NCBI RefSeq assembly: GCF_047948215.1
Contig: NC_134460.1
Coordinates: 15,683,501 to 15,747,500 of the forward strand
Direction: 5' to 3'
Length of the DNA: 64,000 nucleotides
Origin: Lycorma delicatula
Lineage: Eukaryota; Arthropoda; Insecta; Hemiptera; Fulgoridae
Under the pieces are notes generated by a model, which made no database searches, had not been told where the DNA came from, and was given only the letters and a program-made list of their open reading frames with translations. The position numbers and the translations under genes were made by a program. Shown piece by piece: positions 43,044-52,090 of the stretch (positions within the stretch are counted from its first letter, which is position 1; every line of letters starts with the position of its first letter).

Positions 43044-44650
43044 ATGGTTGGAATATATTGAAGAGTTATACGGAGGAAATGAATTAGAAAATGGTGTTAT
43101 AGAGGAAGAAGAGGAAGTTGAGGAGGATTAAATGGGAGAAACAATACTGAGATCTGAATTTAAGAGAGCATTAAAAGATTTAAATGGCAGAAAGGCTCCT
43201 GGAATAGACGGAATACCTGTAGAATTACTGCGCAGTGCAGGTGAGGAAGCGATTGATAGATTATACAAACTAGTGTGTAATATTTATGAAAAAGGGGAAT
43301 TTCCGTCAGACTTCAAAAAAAGTGTTATAGTTATGATACCAAAGAAAGCAAGGGCAGATAAATGTGAAGAATACAGAACAATTAGTTTAACTAGTCATGC
43401 GTCAAAAATCTTAACTAGAATTCTATACAGAAGAATTGAGAGGAGAGTGGAAGAAGTGTTAGGAGAAGACCAATTTGGTTTCAGGAAAAGTATAGGGACA
43501 AGGGAAGTAATTTTAGGCCTCAGATTAATAGTAGAAGGAAGATTAAAGAAAAACAAACCGACATACTTGGCGTTTATAGACCTAGAAAAGGCATTCGTTA
43601 ACGTAGACTGGAATAAAATGTTCAGCATTTTAAAAAAATTGGGTTCAAATACAGAGATAAAAGAACAATTGCTAACATGTACAGGAACCAAACAGCAACA
43701 ATAACAATTGAAGAACATAAGAAAGAAGCCCTAATAAGAAAGGGAGTCCGACAAGGATGTTCCTATCTCTGTTACTTTTTAATCTTTACATGGAACTAGC
43801 AGTTAATGATGTTAAAGAACAATCTAGATTCGGAGTAACAGTACAAGGTGAAAAGATAAAGATGCTACGATTTGCTGATGATATAGTAATTCTAGCCGAG
43901 AATAAAAAGGATTTAGAAGAAAAAATGAACGGCAAAGTTGAAGTCCTGCGCAAGAACTATCGCATGAAAATAAACAAGAACAAAACAAAAGTAATTAAAT
44001 GTAGTAGAAATAACAAAGATGGGCCACTGAATGTGAAAATAGGAGGAGAAAAGATTATGGAGGTAGAAGAATTTTGTTATTTGGGAAGTAGAATTACTAA
44101 AGATGGACGAAGCAGGAGCGATATAAAATGCCGAATAGCACAAGCGAAACGAGCCTTCAGTAAGAAATATAATTTGTTTACGACAAAAATTAATTTAAAT
44201 GTCAGGAAAAGATTTTTTAAAGTATATGTTTGGAGTGTCGCTTTATATGGAAGTGAAACTTGGACGATCGGAGTATCTGAGAAGAAAAGATTAGGTGCTT
44301 TTGAAATGCGGTGCTATAGGAGAATGTTAAAAATCAGACGGGTGGATAAAGTGACAAATGAAGAGGTATTGCGACAAATAGATGAAGAAAGAAGCGTTTG
44401 GAAAAATATAGTTAAAAGAAGAGACAGACTTACAGGCCACATACTAAGGCATCCTGGAATAGTCGCTTTAATATTGGAAGGACAGGTAGAAGGGAAAAAT
44501 TGTGTAGGCAGGCCACGTTTGGAATATGTAAAACAAATTGTTAGGGATGTAGGATGTAGAGGGTATACTGAAATTAAACGACTAGCACTAGATAGGGAAT
44601 CTTGGAGAGCTGCATCAAACCAGTCAAATGACTGAAGACAAAAAAAAATA
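42810..44650 (+). mobile_element. RTE-like LINE family 1, copy 7 (longest)
   Basis: The longest copy here. The target duplication TATACGAGGA occurs at 42800-42809 (and again at 42937-42946 through the tandem duplication) and at 44651-44660. It begins between endonuclease and RT, at coding sequence for NVLNKDGTPIYNTKGKVD, and ends in poly(A). Confidence 0.9.
43030..44635 (+). pseudogene. Reverse transcriptase, LINE family 1 copy 7
   Basis: Frame 1 reads RWLEYIEELYGGNELENGVI then an acidic run EEEEEVEED, where GAA to TAA makes a stop (43130). It continues MGETILRSEFKRALKDLNGR, KAPGIDGIPVELLRSAGEEA, MIPKKARADKCEEYRTISLT, EDQFGFRKSIGTREVILGLR, YLAFIDLEKAFVNVDWNKMF (one residue after the catalytic Asp region is D to V), to a frameshift at 43645 where TTAGGG has become TTGGG. 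A second shift near 43762 is in the GCSLSP motif. The last frame (43757-44635, 292 residues) has LRFADDIVILAENKKD (FADD at 43871-43882), FCYLGSRITKDGRS, GSETWTIGVSEKKR and the natural end. Confidence 0.9.
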
Positions 44651-44660
44651 TATACGAGGA

Positions 44661-44960
44661 TCGTTTAATAAATAACAAACAACCAATGCCAGGGAAGTAT
44701 TACATTTTTGATGTCAGCGTCTTAAAAAGAAATATTAGTATTTTTTATTGAGTCAAATAAAAATTTATTTAACAAATTTTTCTACTCTTAGAACATCATT
44801 ACACAAACTAAGCGTAATTTTTTACACTTATTTACAAAATTATGTTCTAAAAACGGATTTTTAAAAATTTTATTATTGATTTTATATACCCACCGGGTCT
44901 GTTTACTGTAAAATCGGCTTTGCACATCAGCTATTTTTCGAAGTCAAAAGTTCTAAAGTT
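44661..44960. other. AT-rich intergenic sequence
   Basis: No gene recognised. Confidence 0.5.
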
Positions 44961-44967
44961 TAAATTC

Positions 44968-45150
44968 TAGTAAGTGACTTTTATACGAATTTGAATACTA
45001 GAAAGATATATATATCTTTGTGTATTTCGGTGGTTGGGGTGCAATTAACCACACATCTTAGGAACGGTCGGCCTAAGTCTGTACAAGACTACACCTTATT
45101 TACATGTCATACTTATTCTGTTTTCATCGGGTCATGGATTTACTTAATAT
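44968..45150 (+). repeat. SINE family A, truncated copy
   Basis: TTTTATACGAATTTGAATACTAG, a small (TA) expansion, GGTGCAATTAACCACACATC and CTGTACAAGACTACACCTTA match the family A body. Head and tail are lost. Confidence 0.7.
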
Positions 45151-46159
45151 TCCCTAAGTGAAAAGTTTGCAACATGTACATTAGGAACAGAAAATAAAAA
45201 AAAATTATCTAAATAGATATATATATATATATATATATATATTTCTTCGGTGTGTGTGTACGTGACTGAACTCCTAAACGGCTGGACTGATTTTGATGAA
45301 ATTTTGTGTGTATGATTATGTTCATTCGAGAATGGTTTAGATTCACAATTTGATCCGATAGAAAATGTTTTTTTTAAATTTATTTATTTATGTGTTGTTG
45401 TTCTTGGGATGGTTAAGGTTCACAATTGGATCCGGTAGGCAGCGCTGCGATCGCGTTTAGAATTGCGCGCTTATTGAGAATATTATATTACATTATTATT
45501 TATTGAAATGATGTTTTAAAGCGTAATTAAAAAAATATGCATTGTGCAAATTTGTAAGGTGCAGTATTGAAGTGAGTATTTTACATGAATTTTAATGATG
45601 ATACACTTGCATTCAATAACAATCAACTTAACCTACAAATTCAAATTGTCAGTTCTCATGTGATTCTATGCAACTTATGAAGTATTGAACGGCTCTTTGA
45701 AAATAAAAAAGTAAGTTTGTAAAATAAATTATAACATTTATAAAATTAAAATATAAGTTACTTATAATACTCGTAACTACAGTTTAAAATATATTTAAAA
45801 AATTGAAGTTATAATTTTTGTAGCTGAGTAATTTTATAAAAAATTTTCTAAAATTGTTTTTAATTTACAATTATCTAAATTTTGGTAAAATAGATGTTAA
45901 AATAAAGAATGAGATAAGTGAAAAAAATTTCTACTAAAATTTTAACTACGTTGCTTTTTTTTCAGTGCTTTAATGTGTTTTATTAATTGATGAATTAAGC
46001 TATCTCACATGGTTATGAAACTTCTACGTTATTAAATAAAAAATAAAAATGTAGGAAGTACTTTTTTAGAATGATCTTAAGTGAAAATTAGCAGTGATGT
46101 GGATGAAAGTTTATTAATTACACTAATTATTAATTTTACGACGTACACGGCATGCACAA

Positions 46160-47154
46160 ATAGTCCATAACCGTCGGTTAAATAGAACGGCAGAAGATCA
46201 ATTGACGGACAATGTAAATTTAAGAGACCAGGTTGCAAACACAGGTGAAAGTCGAGAGCATCACAATGAACGTCTTCCAGCTAATGCATTGAGGCAAAGA
46301 GAGGCACGTCAAAGAGTCACCGACGCACAGAGCACATGATCAACAGCGCGTGGAAGAACCTCGCGTATTGACACGCGCATCACTTCATCGCCTTGCGTTC
46401 GTACACGAGCCGGAAATAGACTCGTATACGAATTTGACTATTCATCAAATGCACTAATTGTCATCGGCAATACGGACAAATAATGCCAACACTGTCATAC
46501 ATTTAAATACAAAGGTGAATCGACCGGTCTTTGCTGCGCATCAAGAAAAGTTTAACTTTTACCATTGAATTCGCCCCCAGAACCATTGAAAACACTATTG
46601 GCTGGAGCCACATCTCAACCGAAATTTTTTCTGCGTAAAATTCATAAATTCAATTCTTGCTTCCAAATGACATCAACATTTAAGATTCAGATCCAAGTGT
46701 ATCATCAAATTGGTTCTTTGTTCTCCGATCCAAAATTTTTGCAAATCTACTTCACGGGCAATGAGAACCAACAAATTAATACACGCTGCCAATACAACCA
46801 CATCGAGCAGATGGAAGACCGAGAAATAGTGGCAACTTTGGAAACGTTTTTGCGTTGGGAATTGCTTCATCAGGCACTGCAGCGACCTTATTTGATGGTG
46901 GGCGGACTGCGCATTCAGCACTCAAGTTGCCATTGAACATTCACACAAATCCAGACGCAACGTGTAACATAAAGAAGCATTCAGGCATGGCTGAAGTTTT
47001 GAGAAAATGTAGAATTATTATCCGGGATGAATGCACTACGGCTCACAAGCATTCACTTGAAGCTTTCGATAGAACGCTGAAAGATCTCATAGGTCGAGTT
47101 GAGATAATTGTACGCATGGTGGCGTCAGGTATTTTTAAAATAATTTTTTTTTAA
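46160..47154 (+). pseudogene. Helitron Rep-helicase, decayed and internally deleted
   Basis: The N-terminal Helitron-like domain is recognisable through shifted frames: REARQRVTDAQST, SLHRLAFVHEPEIDSYTN, a Cys-rich stretch ending TGLCCASRKV, NSPPEPLKTLLAGATSQPKF, RKIHKFNSCFQMTSTFKIQI, KFLQIYFTGNENQQINTRCQ, YNHIEQMEDREIVATLETFL (46565-46850). It then jumps straight into the Pif1-type helicase: GIASSGTAATLFDGGRTAHS, ALKLPLNIHTNPDATCNIKK, then CRIIIRDECTTAHKHSLEAF (Walker B, DE). The Rep HUH catalytic core, the Walker A motif and the rest of the helicase are deleted. Rolling-circle transposition would need these, so the element is dead. Confidence 0.8.
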
Positions 47155-47206
47155 CATTTTTATTTTCATCAAAACGGTCCAAACAATTTATAGTTTATTT
47201 GAAAAA
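47116..47206 (+). repeat. Left copy of a 91-bp target-site duplication
   Basis: ATGGTGGCGTCAGGTATTTT through TAGTTTATTTGAAAAA is repeated at 48860-48948 on the other side of the R1-clade insert, with only a few differences in an internal T-run (91 against 89 bp). Confidence 0.9.
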
Positions 47207-48859
47207 ATAAACTATTGGGGCTATTGGTTGGGGTCATATTAATGACGCAATTGCGGCTAGGGGCCTCAGCCCGTACCTGCGTAGGCAAATTGAATGTTAC
47301 TTGTCCAACAGAGGATGTCTGGTGGAAGCACAAGAAGAAACAGTACATTTTCAAATGCACGGTGGAGTTCCGCAGGGCTCTGTTCTGGGGCCGTTGTTGT
47401 GGCTGGTGATTATAGATGAACTCCTTCAGAAGGAGTTTCCTGTCGGCGTCCAGGTCCTGGCTTATGCAGATGACCTTGCAGTCCTCGTAGAGGGAAGGAC
47501 GGTCTTGGAGGTGCGGGAGAGGGTGTATGCGGCCATCGACACTATACAGGAGTGGTTGAGGTCCAGGGGTCTGCAACTGTCTACGGAAAAATGCCGGTGT
47601 ATTGCCTTTACGGGTAGAAGAGTGCTAGAACCGTTCAATATTTCCATCAACGGTCATGCTATAGAAGAAGCGAATAACATCAAGCACTTAGGAGTTATTC
47701 TCCAGAAAAACGGTAGATACACCGAGCACATAGTCAATGTATGCAACAAGGCAGAAGGGATGATAAAAAGTCTAAACATCATTATGTCATCGCAGAATGC
47801 CCCTCGGGCCTCAAAGCGCCGTTTACTGGCGACCACCGTCGTGTCTTCGCTTATGTATGCCGTTCCGGCGTGGTGGCGCTCTATCGCCATCAGGCGCAAC
47901 AAAGAGAGACTGGCGGGGACGCACAGGTGTGTGCTCCTAGGTGTTGTGTCCGCATACAGGACAGTGTCCTATGCCGCCCTGTGCGTGTTATCGGGTACAC
48001 CTCCTATTGACCTAATCGCAAAAAAGAGGGTGGAGAGGGCACAAGGCAAGCCAGAACAAGAGGTCAGGGATGCCGTTTATAATATCTGGCAGGAAAGATG
48101 GTCGCAGGAAGCTGTGGGTCGATGGACGAGAACCCTCATCCCCAACATCAAGCCGTGGTTGTCGAGAAGATTTGCTGAGGTTGATCATCACCTATCGCAT
48201 TTTTTTACAGGACATGGTTCCTTCAATAACTACCTGCACAAAATAGGCAAGAGAGAAGAGCCAATTTGCGACAACTGCAACGTGATAGATGATGCTGAGC
48301 ATACCTTTTTTGAGTGCAATAGGTGGGACACACTTAGACATAGTAAGGCACTCACAGGTATAACTCCAGAGACAACAATAGACTACATGCTAAGAAGCGA
48401 GTCAAACTGGAATAATTTTGCTAGTTTTGTTAGACAAGTCGTTCTACAGAAATACTCCGATGAGAGAAGACAAGGTGTTGGCTAGAATAGGACTGGGTGG
48501 ACAGCCTTGCTGGTGAGGTCCAGCATGCTGCGGTGTGTTGGCACTGATGAGCCACCAAGGACTCCACGGGTAACAGTCAGGCAACAGCACACTGAATACT
48601 GAAGGGACCCGGTACCGCGTCGCGGCGAACTGGGTCTGGCGTGGTGTAATAATGTGGTGTATTAGTATTGCCCTTTTGGGTCCCCAAGGAGGCAATATTG
48701 ATAAAGAACTCTCAAAAAGAGCTAACCGCTAGGCCGACCTGCCTTGCCGGTATAAAGCCGGTAGGTGGTGAGGCCTATTTAAGTTTAAAGACACTCCCCT
48801 GGGCGGCGTAATACCAACAAGTCGGTCCGGCCCAGGGGAGCTGAGAGAAGAAAAAAAAA
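47207..48859 (+). mobile_element. R1-clade non-LTR element, 5'-truncated copy 2
   Basis: About 1.65 kb of R1-clade ORF2 C-terminal half plus 3' untranslated region and a short poly(A) (48850-48860), inserted into the Helitron. The 3' untranslated region has the phrase AAAGAGCTAACCG (48716-48728) also found in copy 1 (24788-24800). The terminal stem CTCCCCTGGGC (48794-48804) pairs with GCCCAGGGGAG (48830-48840). Confidence 0.85.
47208..48485 (+). CDS. R1-clade reverse transcriptase, C-terminal 425 residues
   Basis: Open from the truncation point to the stop; no natural start exists. It covers GWGHINDAIAARGLSPYLRR, then GVPQGSVLGPLLWLVIIDEL, AYADDLAVLVEG (YADD at 47463-47474), WLRSRGLQLSTEKCRCIAFT, NNIKHLGVILQKNGR, the thumb and linker (VSSLMYAVPAWWRSIAIRRN), and FFTGHGSFNNYLHKIGKREE with the CCHC knuckle CDNCNVIDDAEHTFFEC. 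The RT fingers and first catalytic Asp and the endonuclease are absent. The lack of stops in 425 codons means the insertion is recent relative to the ruined Helitron around it. Confidence 0.9.
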
Positions 48860-48948
48860 ATGGTGGCGTCAGGTATTTTTAAAATAATTTTTTTTTAACA
48901 TTTTTTTTCATCAAAACGGTCCAAACAATTTATAGTTTATTTGAAAAA
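48860..48948 (+). repeat. Right copy of the long target-site duplication
   Basis: Partner of 47116-47206. The Helitron sequence continues after it to the hairpin and CTAG terminus. Confidence 0.9.
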
Positions 48949-49008
48949 GTTTTTAATTTTTGGATTTACAACGTTTGAACGGGACCAACGTCTGTCCGGC
49001 TCGCTAGT

Positions 49009-49930
49009 ATATATATATATAAATTTATATTGTATATTTGTATTTATTTAGTGTTATATATAACTTTTTTTTATTTATATCGATTACGAAATTTATGATT
49101 TGAATACCTTAAAAATAATATATGTATGTAAAAGTTGGTGTCAAACATAATTTTTTCCTTCTTTTATTATTATGTATTGCGTGGTATGATATTTTTGTAA
49201 TATGGGTTTGATAAAAAGAAGACTGAATAAAAATAAAATTACTTGTTATTTTTAACAGACATGATAGTTTTCTTATCGTGAGAAGCAGCTATAAAATTAT
49301 TGTCAGTTTGACACTAAATCGATTTTTAATTTTACGTTTTGTTTCTCAGTTTAGTGTCGAAGTGGAAAACCAATTGTAGATCAGCCTCGTGCCGAATAGA
49401 AAAATTACTTCTATTGTATGAAAGTTAGGCCTATGACTAATATTTTTTTCTACTTTTTTCAAAAAATAATTAAATTTAAGACAGAATATGAACATTTTAA
49501 ATAGCTAATATTACAATATTTTTGTTATAATTATTTGAACCACCTGAAATTCTTTTTACAATTTCAATACTTCGTTTGATGCCGTATTCATATAACGCAG
49601 TTACAAATTTCTTTAAATCTACGAATTTATATTAGGGTAATTATTTTTTAGGTATTTTTTTGTTTTCCCCCAAACGTTTGCAAGTTTTTCACTTTGAAAT
49701 AGCAGGGAACATTGATATTAACAACAACCAGGTTGGAGAAATAGCCCAATAACACACTAACATGCTGTTTTATACCGGTCATTTTAAACATTCTCCGTAT
49801 TAACATATGTTACCTATTAAAAACATAAGTATTATTGCTTATAATTATAGGTATAAATTATTAAATATAATGTAACCAAACCTACGTCCCTCTAACCTCA
49901 ATAATTAACAGTAATTTTTGATTATTTAAA
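49009..49930. other. AT-rich intergenic sequence
   Basis: A (TA) run directly follows the Helitron end; no gene is recognised beyond it. Confidence 0.5.
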
Positions 49931-50340
49931 TCATATATATATAAATGAATGTTTGTTTGTCCCGTATGCATACCTATACCATTCATCTGATTGCGATGAA
50001 ACTTTGATGAGTTGTACGCACGCTCACGAAGGTTTCTGAAATAGTTTGGACCCGCTAGGTGGCGCTAGGGTCGAGATATATCGAAAAATGTATTTATGAT
50101 CCGATTGAGCTCATATTTAGAATATATTAGTTACGTGAAAAGAAATTTTTTTGGAAAAAAAGAAATAGGGAGATAGGGGAAAAGGAAAGAAAGGTAGAAG
50201 GGAAAAAAGGAAAGGTTAAATTTTGTGAAGTTCCATGATGTTTAGTTTTTTAATGTTTTATCAAACTTTCATTTGTTTTCATTTAATCTATATCTATATA
50301 CTTAAATCTAGCAATGCCAAAGCATTTCTGGGTCAGCTAG
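49931..50340 (+). mobile_element. Non-autonomous Helitron, 410 bp
   Basis: It starts TCATATATATATAAATGAAT after an A and ends with the hairpin AATGC-CAAA-GCATT, spacer TCTGGGTCAG, then CTAG (50337-50340), followed by T. This is insertion between A and T without target duplication, as expected of Helitrons. Inside are CCATTCATCTGATTGCGATGAAACTT and GACCCGCTAGGTGGCGCTAG, typical of insect Helitron 5' regions. It has no coding capacity. Confidence 0.75.
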
Positions 50341-50506
50341 TAATAAATAATTGCGATAATTACCGAATATATTATTTATATACTCAAAACATTACTATTA
50401 ATTAGTCAGGTTAGCGTGCGTAGGTTAAGTTTGGTTAGATTATACTTATAATTCCTGTCCGGTCACAGCGAATTTGGGGAATATCTCTACCGGTTTGGGA
50501 ATTCTC

Positions 50507-50540
50507 TAACCTGACCCTATCCCTGGATAGGGTCAGGTTA
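50507..50540. repeat. Perfect 34-bp hairpin
   Basis: Arms TAACCTGACCCTATCC (50507-50522) and GGATAGGGTCAGGTTA (50525-50540) pair at all 16 positions around a CT loop. It borders the GC-rich patch that follows. Confidence 0.9.
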
Positions 50541-51070
50541 AATTCTAATCTTGGATGAATGACACCTGAAACCGCCGTCCCATACATTTTAAAGGATTTA
50601 CGGGACGGATAAACATGGAGAGCCTGATTGCAGACATCCTAAAGAGGTAAGAAAAGGATTATAGAGAAGAGGGGACAGACTAAATCCCGGGTGAATGACG
50701 TGGGGGGGGGGGGAAGAATAGCTCTCTTTGCCGAGCTGTCCGTGCTTGCACGGGTGGGCGGCAGTGAGGAAGCACGGGAACTCCGACCGCCCCGGTTAAA
50801 AAAAAAATTAGAGAAAAACCCGAGTCCCGGCGGATGAGGCGGGATCCCGGGAACGGCATAGCCGGACCCGATTATCCCCGCCTCTGAAGATAGAGGCAGG
50901 CAAATTAAAATAGGAAGATCCAGAACCGGCGGACCTCTCCGCCTAGATATATGATCTCCTGGAGACCAGGAGACTTCTCTTGGTCTCCTGGACAAGGAGT
51001 CCAGGAGCGTGTCGCTCCTGGACTGAGTCATGATTGAATACAAATCCGGTCCAGGGGTGTACGGAAAAAA
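50541..51070. repeat. GC-rich patch with alternating inverted repeats, probable mobile-element leader
   Basis: Very GC-rich compared with its flanks; includes a run of G at 50702-50712. From 50955 to 51024 the complementary units TCTCCTGG and CCAGGAGA alternate, so each unit can pair with its left or right neighbour. A 134-residue minus-strand frame runs through (50639-51043), but its Pro/Arg/Ser-rich composition reflects base composition only. Confidence 0.55.
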
Positions 51071-51256
51071 TGTATATCCCGCGTTGAAAAAAAAAGATTA
51101 TATTTATAAAATAAGTAAATATAAATGGTTATAACGGGTAATTTCTTCCATCTGGTTGTTAATATCAATATTTCCTCGTATTTTGAGTTATTTGCAGGTG
51201 AAAAACTTGCAAAGATTTAGGTAGGGGAGAAACGATAAAGTACCATTTTTTTATCC

Positions 51257-51304
51257 TCTGTGTGTGTGTGTGTGTGTGTATGTGTGTGTGTATGTGTGTG
51301 TGTA

Positions 51305-51335
<31 letters not shown>

Positions 51336-51340
51336 GTATA
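51257..51340. repeat. (TG)n/(TA)n microsatellite
   Basis: TG dinucleotide run with TATG interruptions, passing into TATATATATATG. Confidence 0.9.
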
Positions 51341-51378
51341 ATAAAAAGAAAAATATTCGTTCATATTTTTATGCAGCA

Positions 51379-51810
51379 TTAACCCTCTGCACTCGCAGCA
51401 TTTTTTTGACTAGATAGAGCAGAAACTCAAAGTAATATCAAGATAGACTCATAACTAATATAAGGGATTCAATACAAGTAGATCAATACAATATTTCGTT
51501 TTAGCCTAAAGCAGTTCTTAATCAAAATTCCACAAGTCCAGTCTGCGACGAACTAAATAGTATAATAAATGTTTCACACACTTTGGATGAGAGGGCTTTT
51601 TCGATACGGTTGAAGATGAATTATTGATCGATTCGAAAACGAAACCGATTTAAATGAGGAGAAACCGGTACAATTATTAGGTGACGTTTAACCAAACGCA
51701 AATGAGGGTGATAATATCTAAGATTCTGATCGCGTCGAGCCCATGAAAGAATATGGTCGCAAAATCCTAGTGGAAAATTTGCAAGGCAATTTGATATTCG
51801 TTAAGTACCA
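51379..51810 (+). mobile_element. Possible piggyBac-type 5' end with transposase N-terminal remnant
   Basis: TTAACCCTCTGCACTCGC at 51379-51396 combines the TTAA target with a CCCT...GCACTCG terminus typical of piggyBac-like elements. Downstream, across shifts and stops, an acidic string can be read (DTVEDELLIDSKT; EEKPVQLLGDV; DRVEPMKEYG), compatible with the acidic N-terminus of such transposases. No catalytic domain or right end was found. Confidence 0.3.
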
Positions 51811-52090
51811 TACAGGCCGACTCAAAAGTATGGAAACTCCTCGACAACTTTAATACTGTTTCAAACAGAATACTGTAAATTTCAGGATAAGTTGTCAATC
51901 AACCACTTTACCTTTTGACGAGAAATAGAATTTCATCCCTTCTTGGGGGGTTGGACAAGGAGTTGTAACTCAAATATCTTAAACGGTAATACCTTTTGTG
52001 TGATATATCATTTTAAAGGTCTCTTTAAGATAAGAAAAACGATATAAATAAAAATGTCGGTACGATGTCTGTATCCAAAATGGTGGCAAA
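51811..52090. repeat. Possible Tc1-like transposon end
   Basis: ACAGGCCGACTCAAAAGTATGGAAACTCC at 51810-51838 (read as two overlapping phrases) resembles the CAG...CAAAAGTATGGAAAC ends of Tc1/mariner relatives. No transposase or partner end is visible. Confidence 0.3.

Larger units (their letters stand above)
45208..49007 (+). mobile_element. Helitron with Rep/helicase remnants and a nested R1-clade element
   Basis: The right end is CGGGACCAACGTCTGTCCGG (48979-48999, a short hairpin with stem GGAC/GTCC) followed by CTCG and CTAG, then T at 49008: the Helitron 3' signature (hairpin, then CTRR, insertion before T). The left end lies in (TA)n; the best TC start is 45208, after an A. The 5' region contains CTCCTAAACGGCTGGACTGA, typical of insect Helitrons. 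The internal coding sequence is Rep/helicase-derived. An R1-clade LINE is inserted at 47207-48859. Confidence 0.75.

Noticed and set aside
50639..51043. 134-codon minus-strand Pro/Arg/Ser-rich frame
   Set aside because: GC-rich composition and hairpin repeats explain it; no domain is visible.
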